From contig NZ_CP013949.1 in NCBI RefSeq assembly GCF_000296215.2, positions 310,001 through 374,000 of the forward strand: 64,000 bases of DNA, given 5' to 3'. Below the pieces are notes generated by a model, which saw only the letters and a program-made list of their open reading frames with translations, searched no databases and was not told the DNA's origin. Both the position numbers and the translations under genes were made by a program. This document shows positions 52,583 to 62,066 of this stretch, in pieces. Position 1 is the first letter of the stretch. Every line of letters begins with the position of its first letter. Source of the DNA: Bradyrhizobium sp. CCGE-LA001 (GTDB taxonomy: Bacteria; Pseudomonadota; Alphaproteobacteria; Rhizobiales; Xanthobacteraceae).

Positions 52583-52885
52583 TCTGATTGTGACGGAGTT
52601 CATCGATCGCCAGCCCAGCCACTGCCCCCGCGACCACTGCGCGGGATTGGCTGGCATTCAACGCTACGGATTTAGCTGCCATTTGATCCGTCAGGGCGGC
52701 TTCGCTGAAGCGCTTGCAGCTTTTGGTGGTGTCTGCGAAGGCTCTGACGTTCACGGCGAGGTCCCGTCGAGCACTCCAGCGTCGAGCTCGCTGTGATCTC
52801 AGTCACACGCCCCAGTCGATTGCTTCGTTAGATTTGTGCCGTTTAAATACTGCTTCCAGTCCCGATACGGTGAGTGGGCGTCCTC
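52583..52885. other. Gene-free stretch between the HAD remnant and the caspase gene
   Basis: No convincing coding frame with protein character is present on either strand; the longest, on the minus strand at 52407-52754, has a mildly plausible Ala-rich N-terminus but overlaps the HAD remnant antisense. No clear repeat family occurs here. The promoter of the caspase gene probably lies at its right end. Confidence 0.5.
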
Positions 52886-54358
52886 ATGTTTCGCAAATTA
52901 TTCTATTGCCTCGCACTTCTTGTTCTGGCTGCCGCGAACGACCGCGCCAAAAGCGAGGCGAGCGCGGCCATCGTCGCCGCCTCTGAGGCGATACGGCGCG
53001 ATCCCAGGGACGCGAATGCGTATTACAACCGCGGCAACGCCTACAGCGCCAGGGGCGACACGGACCGCGCCATTGCGGATTACAGCGCGACGATCCGGCT
53101 CGATCCCGCCCATGCGAATGCGCATTACAACCGGGGCAACGCCTACAGCAACAAAGGCGACACGGAGCGCGCCATCGCGGACTACACGGCGACGATCCGG
53201 CTCGATCCGGCCTATGCGAACGCCTACTACAACCGGGGCAATGCCTACAGCAACAAGGGCGACACGGGTCGCGCCATTGCCGATTACACCGAGGCGGTCC
53301 GCCTGCAGCCGACGAATGCGAACGCCTATTTCAATCGCGGCAACGCATACGGCAACAAGGGCGATTCGGACCGGGCCATCGCGGACTACACGGAAGCGCT
53401 ACGCGTGGATCCGACATACGCGAACGCCTATGTCAACCGCGGTCTCGCCTACGAGAAGCGCGGAGATTTCGCCAGGGCAAGAGCCGATTTCAACGCGACG
53501 CTCGGCCTGACCCAGAGTGCCACGAAATGGGCTTTGGACAAGGCACGCGAGCGGCTTGCTGTCTTGCCTGCGCCGCGGCCAACAACGATATTGGTCGAAA
53601 AACCCAGCGTTCCTCCGGCCGTCGTGGCGCCCGGAGCTGCGAACGGTGATCGTCGTATCGCCCTCGTCATCGGCAATTCGGCTTATGAAAACGTCGCCGC
53701 ACTCCCGAACCCCGTGCGCGACGCAAGCCTCGTCGCCGACGTGCTGAAGCTCACCGGGTTCGAAGCGGTCACGCTGTTGACCGATCTTCGCAAGGACGCC
53801 TTGGTGAATGCCTTGCGCGAGTTCGCTGCACGCGCGGAAACGGCGGATTGGGCCGTCGTCTATTATGCCGGGCACGGCATGGAGGTCGGTGGCGTCAATT
53901 ATCTCATCCCGACGGATGCCAGGATCGCCGCGGATCGCGAGATCGCATTTGAAGCCGTGCCGGTCGATCAGGTGCTCAATGCCGCGGAGCGCGCGAAGAA
54001 ATTGCGCCTCGTCATTCTCGATGCCTGCCGTGACAACCCGTTCGCGGCCCAGATGAAGCGCACGATGACGGTGGCGTCGCGTTCGGTGTCGCGAGGTCTG
54101 GCCCCTGTCGAGCCGGAAGCTGGAACGCTGGTGGTCTACGCCGCCAAGGATGGCGAGACCGCGCTCGATGGCGACGGGAGCAACAGCCCGTTCGCGGCCG
54201 CCTTCGTCAAGAACGTCCCGACGCCGGGCCTCGAGGTCCGCAGGCTGTTCGACTTCGTGCGCGATGACGTCATGGAAGCGACCGGCCGCAAGCAGAAGCC
54301 GTTCAGCTACGGCTCGATCTCCGGCCGGCAGGATTTTTATTTCGTGTCCGGCAAGTGA
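52886..54358 (+). CDS. Periplasmic TPR repeat and caspase-domain protein (orthocaspase type)
   Basis: A 490-residue protein. Residues 1-20 act as a signal peptide (MFRKLFYCLALLVLAAAN). Five TPR units of exactly 34 residues lie at about 44-213, each beginning NAYYNRGNAYSxKGD-like. A caspase-like (peptidase C14) domain follows: RIALVIGNSAYENVAALPNP, catalytic His330 in VVYYAGHGMEVGG and Cys381 in LVILDACRDNPF. Both catalytic residues are intact. Such proteins are related to metacaspases, some with Arg/Lys-specific cleavage; this one would act outside the cytoplasm. The start at 52886 is set by the signal peptide. Confidence 0.92.
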   Translation: MFRKLFYCLALLVLAAANDRAKSEASAAIVAASEAIRRDPRDANAYYNRGNAYSARGDTDRAIADYSATIRLDPAHANAHYNRGNAYSNKGDTERAIADYTATIRLDPAYANAYYNRGNAYSNKGDTGRAIADYTEAVRLQPTNANAYFNRGNAYGNKGDSDRAIADYTEALRVDPTYANAYVNRGLAYEKRGDFARARADFNATLGLTQSATKWALDKARERLAVLPAPRPTTILVEKPSVPPAVVAPGAANGDRRIALVIGNSAYENVAALPNPVRDASLVADVLKLTGFEAVTLLTDLRKDALVNALREFAARAETADWAVVYYAGHGMEVGGVNYLIPTDARIAADREIAFEAVPVDQVLNAAERAKKLRLVILDACRDNPFAAQMKRTMTVASRSVSRGLAPVEPEAGTLVVYAAKDGETALDGDGSNSPFAAAFVKNVPTPGLEVRRLFDFVRDDVMEATGRKQKPFSYGSISGRQDFYFVSGK

Positions 54359-54409
54359 CGCCGGGCTTGGTAGCAGCGCGATGACGATTCATCCTGATCT
54401 CGTCGCGCT

Positions 54410-55231
54410 CTAGGGCTTCGTTTCGGCTTGGCGAGCGATGCCGTGCCAGATGGCATCCTTGAGAGCGATGAGTGAGGGCGGTGGAACGGTCGGCGGATCG
54501 GCAGGCCCGTTTGCCGCTCCCGGCACCAGGACGGCGGCGTGGATCGCGCCATCCGTATAGTAGGGGTCGCCGCCACCGTTTCGGCCGAACAGGGTCGGGC
54601 CTATGCCGGAGATCTGAAAGAACTTGCTGACGACGCGGGCCGCTCGCAAGTCGCCCATCAAGAGATCCCGCTCGGCATCGATGTTGGCCGCGATGTGATG
54701 GGTGACCTGTCCCGTATCGTGGCTTAGCCCGACGCCTCGGTCGAAAGTCGCTGAACCGAGCCAGACGGGACGACCGTCATCACCCTTTTCAAGGGCCTTC
54801 CAGAACCGAACATGATTCCGCCGATCGGCACTTTTCCCTGCAGGCTTCTCGAACGCGTATTGCTCCTTCCTTCCCAGATAATAGAGCGGGCTGACAGGAG
54901 CGTCGCGATACGGTCGATCCAGGACCACGCTCCCGACGATCTCGATGCTCGATCGCAGCGTCACGGCGTCGGCCGCGAACCATCCGGCCGCATGCATGGC
55001 GCGGACCACATCCTCGCCGTCGCCAACAAGTCCAACGTTCAGGGGATCGCCAGGGATATCGTCCGACGTCCTGGTGAGCATCGGCAACGAAGCGAGCCCT
55101 GCTTCATGCTCGTGGTGAATCCACAGGGTTGGCACCAGAACGTATGCGAGGGCCAGATAGACGAGCACGACAAAGGCCAGCCCGTAAGCCCATCGTCGCT
55201 TCCTCGTCCCCGTCTTCGCGGAATGGATCAT
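54410..55231 (-). CDS. LssY C-terminal domain protein, membrane-anchored
   Basis: A 273-residue protein with an N-terminal membrane helix (WAYGLAFVVLVYLALAYVLV) and the LssY-C domain: PLNVGLVGDGEDVVRAMHAA, APVSPLYYLGRKEQYAFEKP, RRNHVRFWKALE, GRPVWLGSATFD and THHIAANIDAERDLLMGDL. In full-length LssY proteins this domain follows a PAP2/DedA-like membrane part; here it is on its own. Function not established. Convergent with the TPR-caspase gene. Confidence 0.85.
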   Translation of the reverse strand: MIHSAKTGTRKRRWAYGLAFVVLVYLALAYVLVPTLWIHHEHEAGLASLPMLTRTSDDIPGDPLNVGLVGDGEDVVRAMHAAGWFAADAVTLRSSIEIVGSVVLDRPYRDAPVSPLYYLGRKEQYAFEKPAGKSADRRNHVRFWKALEKGDDGRPVWLGSATFDRGVGLSHDTGQVTHHIAANIDAERDLLMGDLRAARVVSKFFQISGIGPTLFGRNGGGDPYYTDGAIHAAVLVPGAANGPADPPTVPPPSLIALKDAIWHGIARQAETKP

Positions 55232-55370
55232 GCGGTATCGTTGAGTCAGTATGGCGACACCATACCGATTCAGGATAGCGCGTTACAACGACCGGCGCGA
55301 GGCTTGCGACGTGCGTTAGGCCGACGGCCGCGTTCCGGCCGAGAAACTCATTCGTCGGCGCCTCCGCGGC

Positions 55371-55790
55371 TCAGTGCGGCACGATCTCTGCGCGATCGAG
55401 CGACTCCAGTGTCGCGGCATTGGCGCAATAGCCATGACAATTCTCCGCGGCGGTGCCGGCGGCGAGGTCGCGGTCGCACTGGCCCTTGTGATCGCAGAGT
55501 GAGCAGACCCGCTCCATGTCGCGCAGCAGCAGCGGTTGCGCGCGGCCGAGGCCTTCGGCATCGATGCCGAGCTGGTCCAGCAGCTTCGGCAGTTCGTCGG
55601 CGGCGTGCTTGCCATGGCGGACCAGCTCCTCGAGATCGTCAGGCGCGATCCTGAGATCGCTGGCGATCCGGTCGAAATCGGCGCGGTCGAGCCGCCGCAT
55701 CTCGTTGATCTCGCGGCGATGCTTCAGCCAGCCGGCAAAGGACTCGATGAGGTCCTGGACGATGGGATAAGGCCTGCTTGCGGTGCTCAT
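55371..55790 (-). CDS. DUF6455-like cysteine-rich protein
   Basis: A 139-residue soluble protein with an all-helical N-terminus (DLIESFAGWLKHRREINEMR) and a cysteine-rich C-terminus CSLCDHKGQC with later CHGYC, the Cys spacing CxxC-x5-C-x12-C-x3-C. This arrangement suits a metal or iron-sulfur site. I recall the family only as DUF6455; function unknown. It overlaps no neighbour. Confidence 0.75.
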   Translation of the reverse strand: MSTASRPYPIVQDLIESFAGWLKHRREINEMRRLDRADFDRIASDLRIAPDDLEELVRHGKHAADELPKLLDQLGIDAEGLGRAQPLLLRDMERVCSLCDHKGQCDRDLAAGTAAENCHGYCANAATLESLDRAEIVPH

Positions 55791-55890
55791 GCGAGGCTCC
55801 GTTGGGATCGTGGAAATGGAGCCAGATTAGGCACAATGGTGCAGGGACGCGTTGCGCTGGATCAAATTGGGAAGGGAGAAGCAAAATGGT

Positions 55891-56026
55891 CTCGTGTCCC
55901 GGACGCGCTGCAGCGTGAAACGCTGCTGCGCAGAGCCGGGACCCATCTCCCCATCTCGCCACATTGCTGGGCCCCGGCTCAGCAGCGCATCACCAAGGGG
56001 TGCTGCGCCGCGTCCGGGGCACGAGA
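55891..56026. repeat. Long palindromic repeat (gtcccgg/gccgggacccat type)
   Basis: Left arm ctcgtgtcccggacgcgctg with cgtgaaacgctgctgcgcag and gccgggacccat; right arm gggccccggctcagcagcgc and gcgccgcgtccggggcacga. It forms a very long stem immediately before the stop of the glycosyltransferase gene at 56028. Confidence 0.82.
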
Positions 56027-56027
56027 G

Positions 56028-56813
56028 TCAGCCAAACCGCTCCGTCGCCCACGCATACAGGCTGCCCGGAATCGGCTTTTCGCCGCCGCGGCCCTTGGGC
56101 GAGATGTGCAGGCCGATGATGTCAGGGTTGGTGACGACGCCGAGATAGCTCGAGGGATCGAAGAACAGCTTCGGCTCGGCATGCACGGCGTAGAACGATT
56201 GCTTCGGCAGCGCGCAAGCGAGCTCGCCGGTGCGCCGCGCGAGTGCGGTGAGCGCCGCGGGGCCGTAGATCGCGACGCGGATATCGGAGAGCCGGTTCGA
56301 ACCGCCGCGCAGGCGACGCATCATGAAGGTGATGCGGTGGCGCATGGAGAGCCAGTTCGGCGTCAGCTCCTCCTGCTCCATCAGCTCCTCGAACGCGGCG
56401 ACGATGCCGTGCTCGGGCGGAAGATAGATCACGGAATTGCCGAGCTGGCGCGGCCGCTCCCAGGCGAAATACGGCTTTGCCGGATCAATCTCGACCGGCT
56501 TGAGCAGCAGCACGTCGGCGTCGAGCCAGAGGCCGAGACTCTTCGCCATCAGCTTCATGCGGAAGAAGTCGCTGAACTGCAGCGTGGTCCAGTCGCGCCA
56601 GCTGCCGTCGGGCTGCGGCGGACGCAAGCGTTCCGAGAATGCATGCGGCAGGATCGCCTCCGCATCCGCGTTCGCAATCCCTGCAGGCAGGCCCGGAATG
56701 GTGTCGAAGCTGTAGACGGTGACTTTGTGGCCGGCAGCCAATTGCGAGCGCAGACAGGTCTGGCGCAGCGCGTCCATCGGGCCATGCCAGAAGGTGACGA
56801 TCTCGGGCAGCAT
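56028..56813 (-). CDS. Glycosyltransferase-like protein (DXD type)
   Basis: A 261-residue cytoplasmic protein. The segment LWLDADVLLLKPV carries a DxD metal/nucleotide-sugar motif of the GT-A fold, and IVTFWHGPMDALRQTCLRSQ opens it, resembling the capsular polysaccharide/Gb3-synthase-like glycosyltransferases. Donor and acceptor unknown. No polysaccharide operon surrounds it. The start at 56813 is used; upstream sequence is the leuD terminator. Confidence 0.75.
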   Translation of the reverse strand: MLPEIVTFWHGPMDALRQTCLRSQLAAGHKVTVYSFDTIPGLPAGIANADAEAILPHAFSERLRPPQPDGSWRDWTTLQFSDFFRMKLMAKSLGLWLDADVLLLKPVEIDPAKPYFAWERPRQLGNSVIYLPPEHGIVAAFEELMEQEELTPNWLSMRHRITFMMRRLRGGSNRLSDIRVAIYGPAALTALARRTGELACALPKQSFYAVHAEPKLFFDPSSYLGVVTNPDIIGLHISPKGRGGEKPIPGSLYAWATERFG

Positions 56814-56844
56814 GCGCGGAAGCTATAAAGGACAATTTGAACAA

Positions 56845-56878
56845 AGAAAAAGCCCCGGCGCTCGTCACGCCGGGGCTC
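56845..56878 (-). terminator. Rho-independent terminator of leuD
   Basis: On the minus strand: agccccggcg-tgacgag-cgccggggct followed by tttttc. It stands about 15 bases downstream of the leuD stop. Confidence 0.9.
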
Positions 56879-56893
56879 GAATGAAACGCGAGA

Positions 56894-57499
56894 TTAGGCC
56901 CAGGCGCGTTCGCGCTTGAGCTTGTCCTCGTAAGTGTCGATCGAGGCCTTCTTCTCCATCGTGAGGCCGATGTCGTCGAGGCCGTTGATCAGGCAGTGCT
57001 TGCGGAACGGATCGATCTCGAACTTGACCTTGCCGCCGTCGGGGCCGCGGATCTCCTGGTTCGGCAGGTCGATCGTCAGCGTCGCGTTGGCGCCGCGCTC
57101 GGCGTCGTCGAACAGCTTGTCGAGATCTTCCTGCGAAACGCGGATCGGCAGAATGCCGTTCTTGAAGCAGTTGTTGTAGAAGATGTCGCCGAACGAGGTC
57201 GAGATCACGCAGCGGATGCCGAAATCGAGCAGCGCCCAGGGCGCGTGCTCGCGGCTTGAGCCGCAGCCGAAATTGTCGCCGGCGACCAGCACCTTCGCAT
57301 TGCGATAGGCCGGCTGGTTCAGCACGAAGTCCGGGTTCTCGCTGCCGTCGTCCTTGTAGCGTTGCTCGGAGAAGAGCCCCTTGCCAAGGCCGGTGCGCTT
57401 GATGGTCTTGAGGTACTGCTTCGGAATGATCATGTCGGTGTCGACATTGATGATCTTCAGCGGCGCCGCAACGCCTTCCAGCGTGGTGAACTTGTCCAT
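56894..57499 (-). CDS. leuD: 3-isopropylmalate dehydratase small subunit
   Basis: A 201-residue subunit that completes isopropylmalate isomerase with LeuC. It opens MDKFTTLEGVAAPLKIINVD, with the TDMIIPKQYL and GCGSSREHAPWALLDFGIRC signature. Length typical. Ends in its own terminator, and is separated from leuC by about 2.4 kb of small genes on both strands. Confidence 0.97.
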   Translation of the reverse strand: MDKFTTLEGVAAPLKIINVDTDMIIPKQYLKTIKRTGLGKGLFSEQRYKDDGSENPDFVLNQPAYRNAKVLVAGDNFGCGSSREHAPWALLDFGIRCVISTSFGDIFYNNCFKNGILPIRVSQEDLDKLFDDAERGANATLTIDLPNQEIRGPDGGKVKFEIDPFRKHCLINGLDDIGLTMEKKASIDTYEDKLKRERAWA

Positions 57500-57580
57500 G
57501 GTTGCGCTTTCCCGGATGGGTCTAGAGGAACCGGTGTTTATCGCGATCGGGGCGGAAATCCTAGGCCGAATTCGGCAGAT

Positions 57581-57979
57581 CTAGTCTGCTTGCGCCTCAA
57601 TCGCGGCCATATCGTCGTCCGACAGGCCGAAATGGTGGCCGATCTCGTGGATCAGCACGTGACGGACGATGTGGCCGAGGGTCTCGTCGTGCTCGGCCCA
57701 ATAGTCCAGGATCGGTCGGCGATAGAGCCAGACCATATTGGGCAGCCGCGCCACGTCGCCGAGGCTCTGCTGCGGCAGGCCGACGCCCTGGAACAGGCCG
57801 AGCAGGTCGAACTCGCTTTCGCATTGCATCTCGTCCAACACTTCCTCGGTCGGGAAGTCGTCGACGCGGATGATCACGCCCTCGCAGAGCTTGCGAAACT
57901 CCGCCGGCAGGCGCTCGAAGATGTCGTGCGCCGTCGCTTCCATCTCGGCCAGCGAGGGCGCTTTCAATTCAGTCCACAT
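57581..57979 (-). CDS. Zincin-like metallopeptidase family protein
   Basis: A 132-residue protein with HEIGHHFGLSDDD near its C-terminus, a HExxHxxGxxD zinc motif. The N-terminal region (EATAHDIFERLPAEFRKLCE, IIRVDDFPTEEVL) matches the MinG/DUF1025-type zincin family. The peptidase activity of the family is unproven. Cytoplasmic by sequence. Between leuD and the small secreted genes. Confidence 0.87.
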   Translation of the reverse strand: MWTELKAPSLAEMEATAHDIFERLPAEFRKLCEGVIIRVDDFPTEEVLDEMQCESEFDLLGLFQGVGLPQQSLGDVARLPNMVWLYRRPILDYWAEHDETLGHIVRHVLIHEIGHHFGLSDDDMAAIEAQAD

Positions 57980-58102
57980 GACCCTCTCTTAGCGTGGGTT
58001 CCGCGGCGATGCATCCCGCTTTATAAGCGCGGCGAGGTTGACGCGCGCCGCCAAAACGGGGAGCGTGGGGGCTCGAAGGGGACGTTTCAGGTGGGCAGAA
58101 AA

Positions 58103-58423
58103 ATGCGAGCGAAAACAGCGCTGACGCTACTGTGCATGGGGTTGTTTTCGCAGCTTGGCGTTGATGCTCAAGCTCAAACTCAGGCCCAGACCGCTGGCCC
58201 CACGATCCGTCTCGCCCAGGCGGCCCCCCCGGACGAGGTCCCGCCCCCGCGCAAGCAGCGGCGCCTGCGCGTCACGCCCTATTACAGCCCCGACGGCGTC
58301 TATCCGCGCTACAATCCCGGCCCTGACGCCCTCCGCGTCTGCAATGCCACCTATGTTCAGGAATACCGGCCGAGCGGCACGGTGATCGTGCCCCGCGTGA
58401 GCTGCTATTGGCGCCGCGGCTGA
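58103..58423 (+). CDS. Small secreted protein, function unknown
   Basis: A 106-residue protein with a signal peptide (MRAKTALTLLCMGLFSQLGV, then DAQAQTQ) and a mature part with Pro-rich APPDEVPPPRKQRRLRVTPY and two cysteines near the end (VCNATYVQEY, VSCYWRRG). No recognised domain. Its TGA overlaps the ATG of the next gene by one base. Confidence 0.7.
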   Translation: MRAKTALTLLCMGLFSQLGVDAQAQTQAQTAGPTIRLAQAAPPDEVPPPRKQRRLRVTPYYSPDGVYPRYNPGPDALRVCNATYVQEYRPSGTVIVPRVSCYWRRG

Positions 58424-58737
58424 TGCCTGGCTTAACGCCGTCGCCAGCGAAACAGCGCCGTCGCCTCATCGGGCTGATCGCGATGAGATGGGTTCCATTG
58501 GCCGTCGCTGTCACGCTTGCCGCTGGTGTGCCGCGCGCCTTCGCTGCGCAAAGGGTGACGGTGCCGGAGGCCTCGGCAGGGGTCGCGATCTTCGATGCGC
58601 GACGAACGGCGCGGACCCATGTCATCGCGCGACCTGCCATCCGCCGTGATCCACGCTACTACGCGCGGCCGGTTTACTACCGTCCCTATCCCTACGGCGT
58701 GCCAGCACCCTTCGTGTTCGGCTACGGCCCCTTCTGA
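58423..58737 (+). CDS. Small secreted Tyr/Pro-rich protein
   Basis: A 104-residue protein with signal-like hydrophobic segment (RWVPLAVAVTLAAGVPRAFA) after a basic start, and a Tyr/Pro-rich tail (YYARPVYYRPYPYGVPAPFV). No recognised family. Coupled with the gene upstream (TGATG). A start at 58483 (MRWVPLAV) is an alternative that would fit the signal peptide better. Confidence 0.6.
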   Translation: MPGLTPSPAKQRRRLIGLIAMRWVPLAVAVTLAAGVPRAFAAQRVTVPEASAGVAIFDARRTARTHVIARPAIRRDPRYYARPVYYRPYPYGVPAPFVFGYGPF

Positions 58738-58911
58738 CGAGACGCCGCTTGTCGCGGCACTGCGTCGCATCGCGGAGCGCAGCGTCGTTCATTCATGGCG
58801 CGTTCACGTGGCTCTCCTCAGTTTGTCGTGGGAGCGATCGTAATTGAACAGCGATGGCGCGGCCGAGACGTCGGCTCGTAACTTTCGCTGTCCGACTTCA
58901 GAGAGGATTTC

Positions 58912-59481
58912 ATGCTGAGGATATTGGGACTTCGAGCAAGCCCGATGCGCTTGCTCGGGCTCGCGACCGCCGCGACATTGATGCTGTCGGTTGGCACCGC
59001 GCGGCGCGCTGAAGCACTCACCTTGATCAATCCGGCGACCTCGCCCGCGACCAAGGCGGCGGCCGACGACCTCGTCACGCAGGTTCGCGGCGGGCATGGT
59101 CATGGTGGCCACTTTCACGGCGGAGGTTTCCGCGGTGGCGGCTTCCATGGCGGCGGCTTCCGCGGAGGACATATCGGCGGTTTTCGCGGCGGTGGATTTC
59201 ACGGCCGCCATATCGGCGGCTTCCGCGCCGCGCCGGCCTTCCGGCATGTCGGCGGCTATCACCATGGCGGCTTTCGCCACGGCGGATATGGCGGCTACCA
59301 CCGCCACTGGGGCCATCATCGCCCCCATTTCGGCCATCGTCACTTCCACCGGCGCTACTATGTCGGCGGCTACTATCCCTATTATCACTATCCGCGCCGC
59401 TGCCGGATCATCTTCACCTATTACGGCCCGCGCCGCGTCTGCCACTGGCCGCGCTGGCACTATCCGTATCGGTATTGGTGA
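58912..59481 (+). CDS. Gly/His-rich secreted protein
   Basis: A 189-residue exported protein with a signal peptide (RLLGLATAATLMLSVGTARR, ending AEA) and a Gly/His/Phe-rich region with repeated GGGFRGG, GGHIGG and HGGYGG elements, then a Tyr/His-rich tail (YYPYYHYPRRCRIIFTYYGP). The richness in His suggests metal binding, but no family was identified. DNA shows matching short repeats. Confidence 0.72.
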   Translation: MLRILGLRASPMRLLGLATAATLMLSVGTARRAEALTLINPATSPATKAAADDLVTQVRGGHGHGGHFHGGGFRGGGFHGGGFRGGHIGGFRGGGFHGRHIGGFRAAPAFRHVGGYHHGGFRHGGYGGYHRHWGHHRPHFGHRHFHRRYYVGGYYPYYHYPRRCRIIFTYYGPRRVCHWPRWHYPYRYW

Positions 59482-59504
59482 TGTGAGCTGCTAGCTCCGC
59501 ATTC

Positions 59505-59533
59505 GTCATGGCCGGGCTTGTCCCGGCCATGAC
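59505..59533. repeat. Short inverted repeat, family B, copy 6
   Basis: gtcatggccgggcttgtccc and ggccatgac form a compact hairpin after the Gly/His-rich gene. The inner part is missing compared with the longer copies. Confidence 0.75.
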
Positions 59534-59550
59534 GGAGGGACTTGTTACAG

Positions 59551-59751
59551 CTAATCCTTCAGCTTCCACGATGTGGATCTCCACCGCATCAGGTTGTCCA
59601 GCTTCCATTGCTTGAACATCGCCGGCGGCCAGTGGCTGAGCTTTGAGGTCTCCTCGACCTCCGGCTTGGCGACGCGAAGCGGCATCGCGCGCCGCCGGTT
59701 CTGGCGGGTGGCCTCGCTGATCAGATCGACATATTCCGGCTTGTTGGCCAT
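59551..59751 (-). CDS. Small conserved hypothetical protein
   Basis: A 66-residue basic protein (MANKPEYVDLISEATRQNRR and onward; Trp-rich tail MRWRSTSWKLKD). No signal peptide, no membrane segment. I do not recognise a family; coding character is supported by its length, composition and an ATG at 59751. A perfect hairpin, gtcctcgcg-aaacc-ctcgcgaggac region, lies at 59758-59783 upstream. Confidence 0.6.
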   Translation of the reverse strand: MANKPEYVDLISEATRQNRRRAMPLRVAKPEVEETSKLSHWPPAMFKQWKLDNLMRWRSTSWKLKD

Positions 59752-59845
59752 AGGCAACGTCCTCGCGAAACCCTCGCGAGGACGAGCATGAGGCGAGGCG
59801 GATTAAGGGCGGTTTGCCGCGATCGCTACAATTGCGGGGACGGGC

Positions 59846-61252
<1,407 letters not shown>

Positions 61253-61520
61253 GAGCTTGAGCTCCGAAGAATGTGTGTCAGCGATGAGCGCGGCAGGCCG
61301 CGCGGGCAACAGATCGTCAGCGCAGCTTTTAGGCTGCGCGAGTAAGCTCTGACGTTGCCGAGGTCGCGAAGCGCCCGAAGAACCGGCCAGGCAGCCTCGA
61401 GCGATCATCGATGACGATGCGCTTGACGGACGAGGGGCTGGTCAGATCTGGAAACATTCTAGGGATATATAGCAGGCCGATCTGGAAGCGCGAGAGCTTT
61501 GACGCGCACGGCTGAGGCAA
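61253..61520. other. leuC leader without identified gene
   Basis: The gap between leuC and the rplS terminator. It holds a hairpin, gcgcagc-ttttag-gctgcgc at 61320-61339, and on the minus strand a possible 42-64 codon frame ending at 61329 whose stop lies in the hairpin. No T run follows. No proven regulatory element; see findings. Confidence 0.5.
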
Positions 61521-61552
61521 CAAAAAAGCGCGGAGCCGAGCCCCGCGCTTTG
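61521..61552 (-). terminator. Rho-independent terminator of the rplS operon
   Basis: On the minus strand aaagcgcgggg-ctcgg-ctccgcgcttt followed by tttg. It stands about 25 bases downstream of rplS and would separate the ribosomal operon from leuC. Confidence 0.9.
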
Positions 61553-61576
61553 GAAACTTGCCTGGTGGGGCGAAGC

Positions 61577-61957
61577 TTACTCGCCGACGGCGGCCTGGCG
61601 GTCCTGCTTCTCGACGATGCGGGCCGACTTGCCGCGCAGGTTGCGGAGGTAATAGAGCTTGGCGCGACGCACCTTGCCGCGCCGCACCACCTTGATCGAG
61701 TCGATCATCGGCGACATCACGGGGAACACGCGCTCGACGCCCTCGCCGTAGGAGATCTTGCGGACGGTGAAGCTCTCATTGAGACCACCGCCGGAACGGC
61801 CGATGCAGACGCCTTCATAGGCCTGCACACGGGTGCGGTCGCCTTCGACGACCTTCACGTTGACGATCACGGTGTCGCCGGGACCGAATTCCGGGATGTC
61901 CTTGCCGGCGGACAGCTTTTCGAATTGCTCTTGCTCGAGCTGCTTGATCAGGTTCAT
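61577..61957 (-). CDS. rplS: Ribosomal protein L19 (bL19)
   Basis: A 126-residue protein of the 50S subunit near the 30S interface. It opens MNLIKQLEQEQFEKLSAGKD, with VFPVMSPMIDSIKVVRRGKV and KLYYLRNLRGKSARI, the L19 signature. Start at 61957 is the family start; the frame continues to 62053 without similarity. Last in the ffh-rpsP-rimM-trmD-rplS gene order. Confidence 0.97.
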   Translation of the reverse strand: MNLIKQLEQEQFEKLSAGKDIPEFGPGDTVIVNVKVVEGDRTRVQAYEGVCIGRSGGGLNESFTVRKISYGEGVERVFPVMSPMIDSIKVVRRGKVRRAKLYYLRNLRGKSARIVEKQDRQAAVGE

Positions 61958-62066
61958 GGGTAAATCTCCATCGGCGCGCCCAGCCTTCGAAACGGGGGCT
62001 GCGTGAAATTCGTTGATCCAGCCATTGCGGATGTGGCCGCTCCTATAAGGCAAGCCGGAGCGTTTG

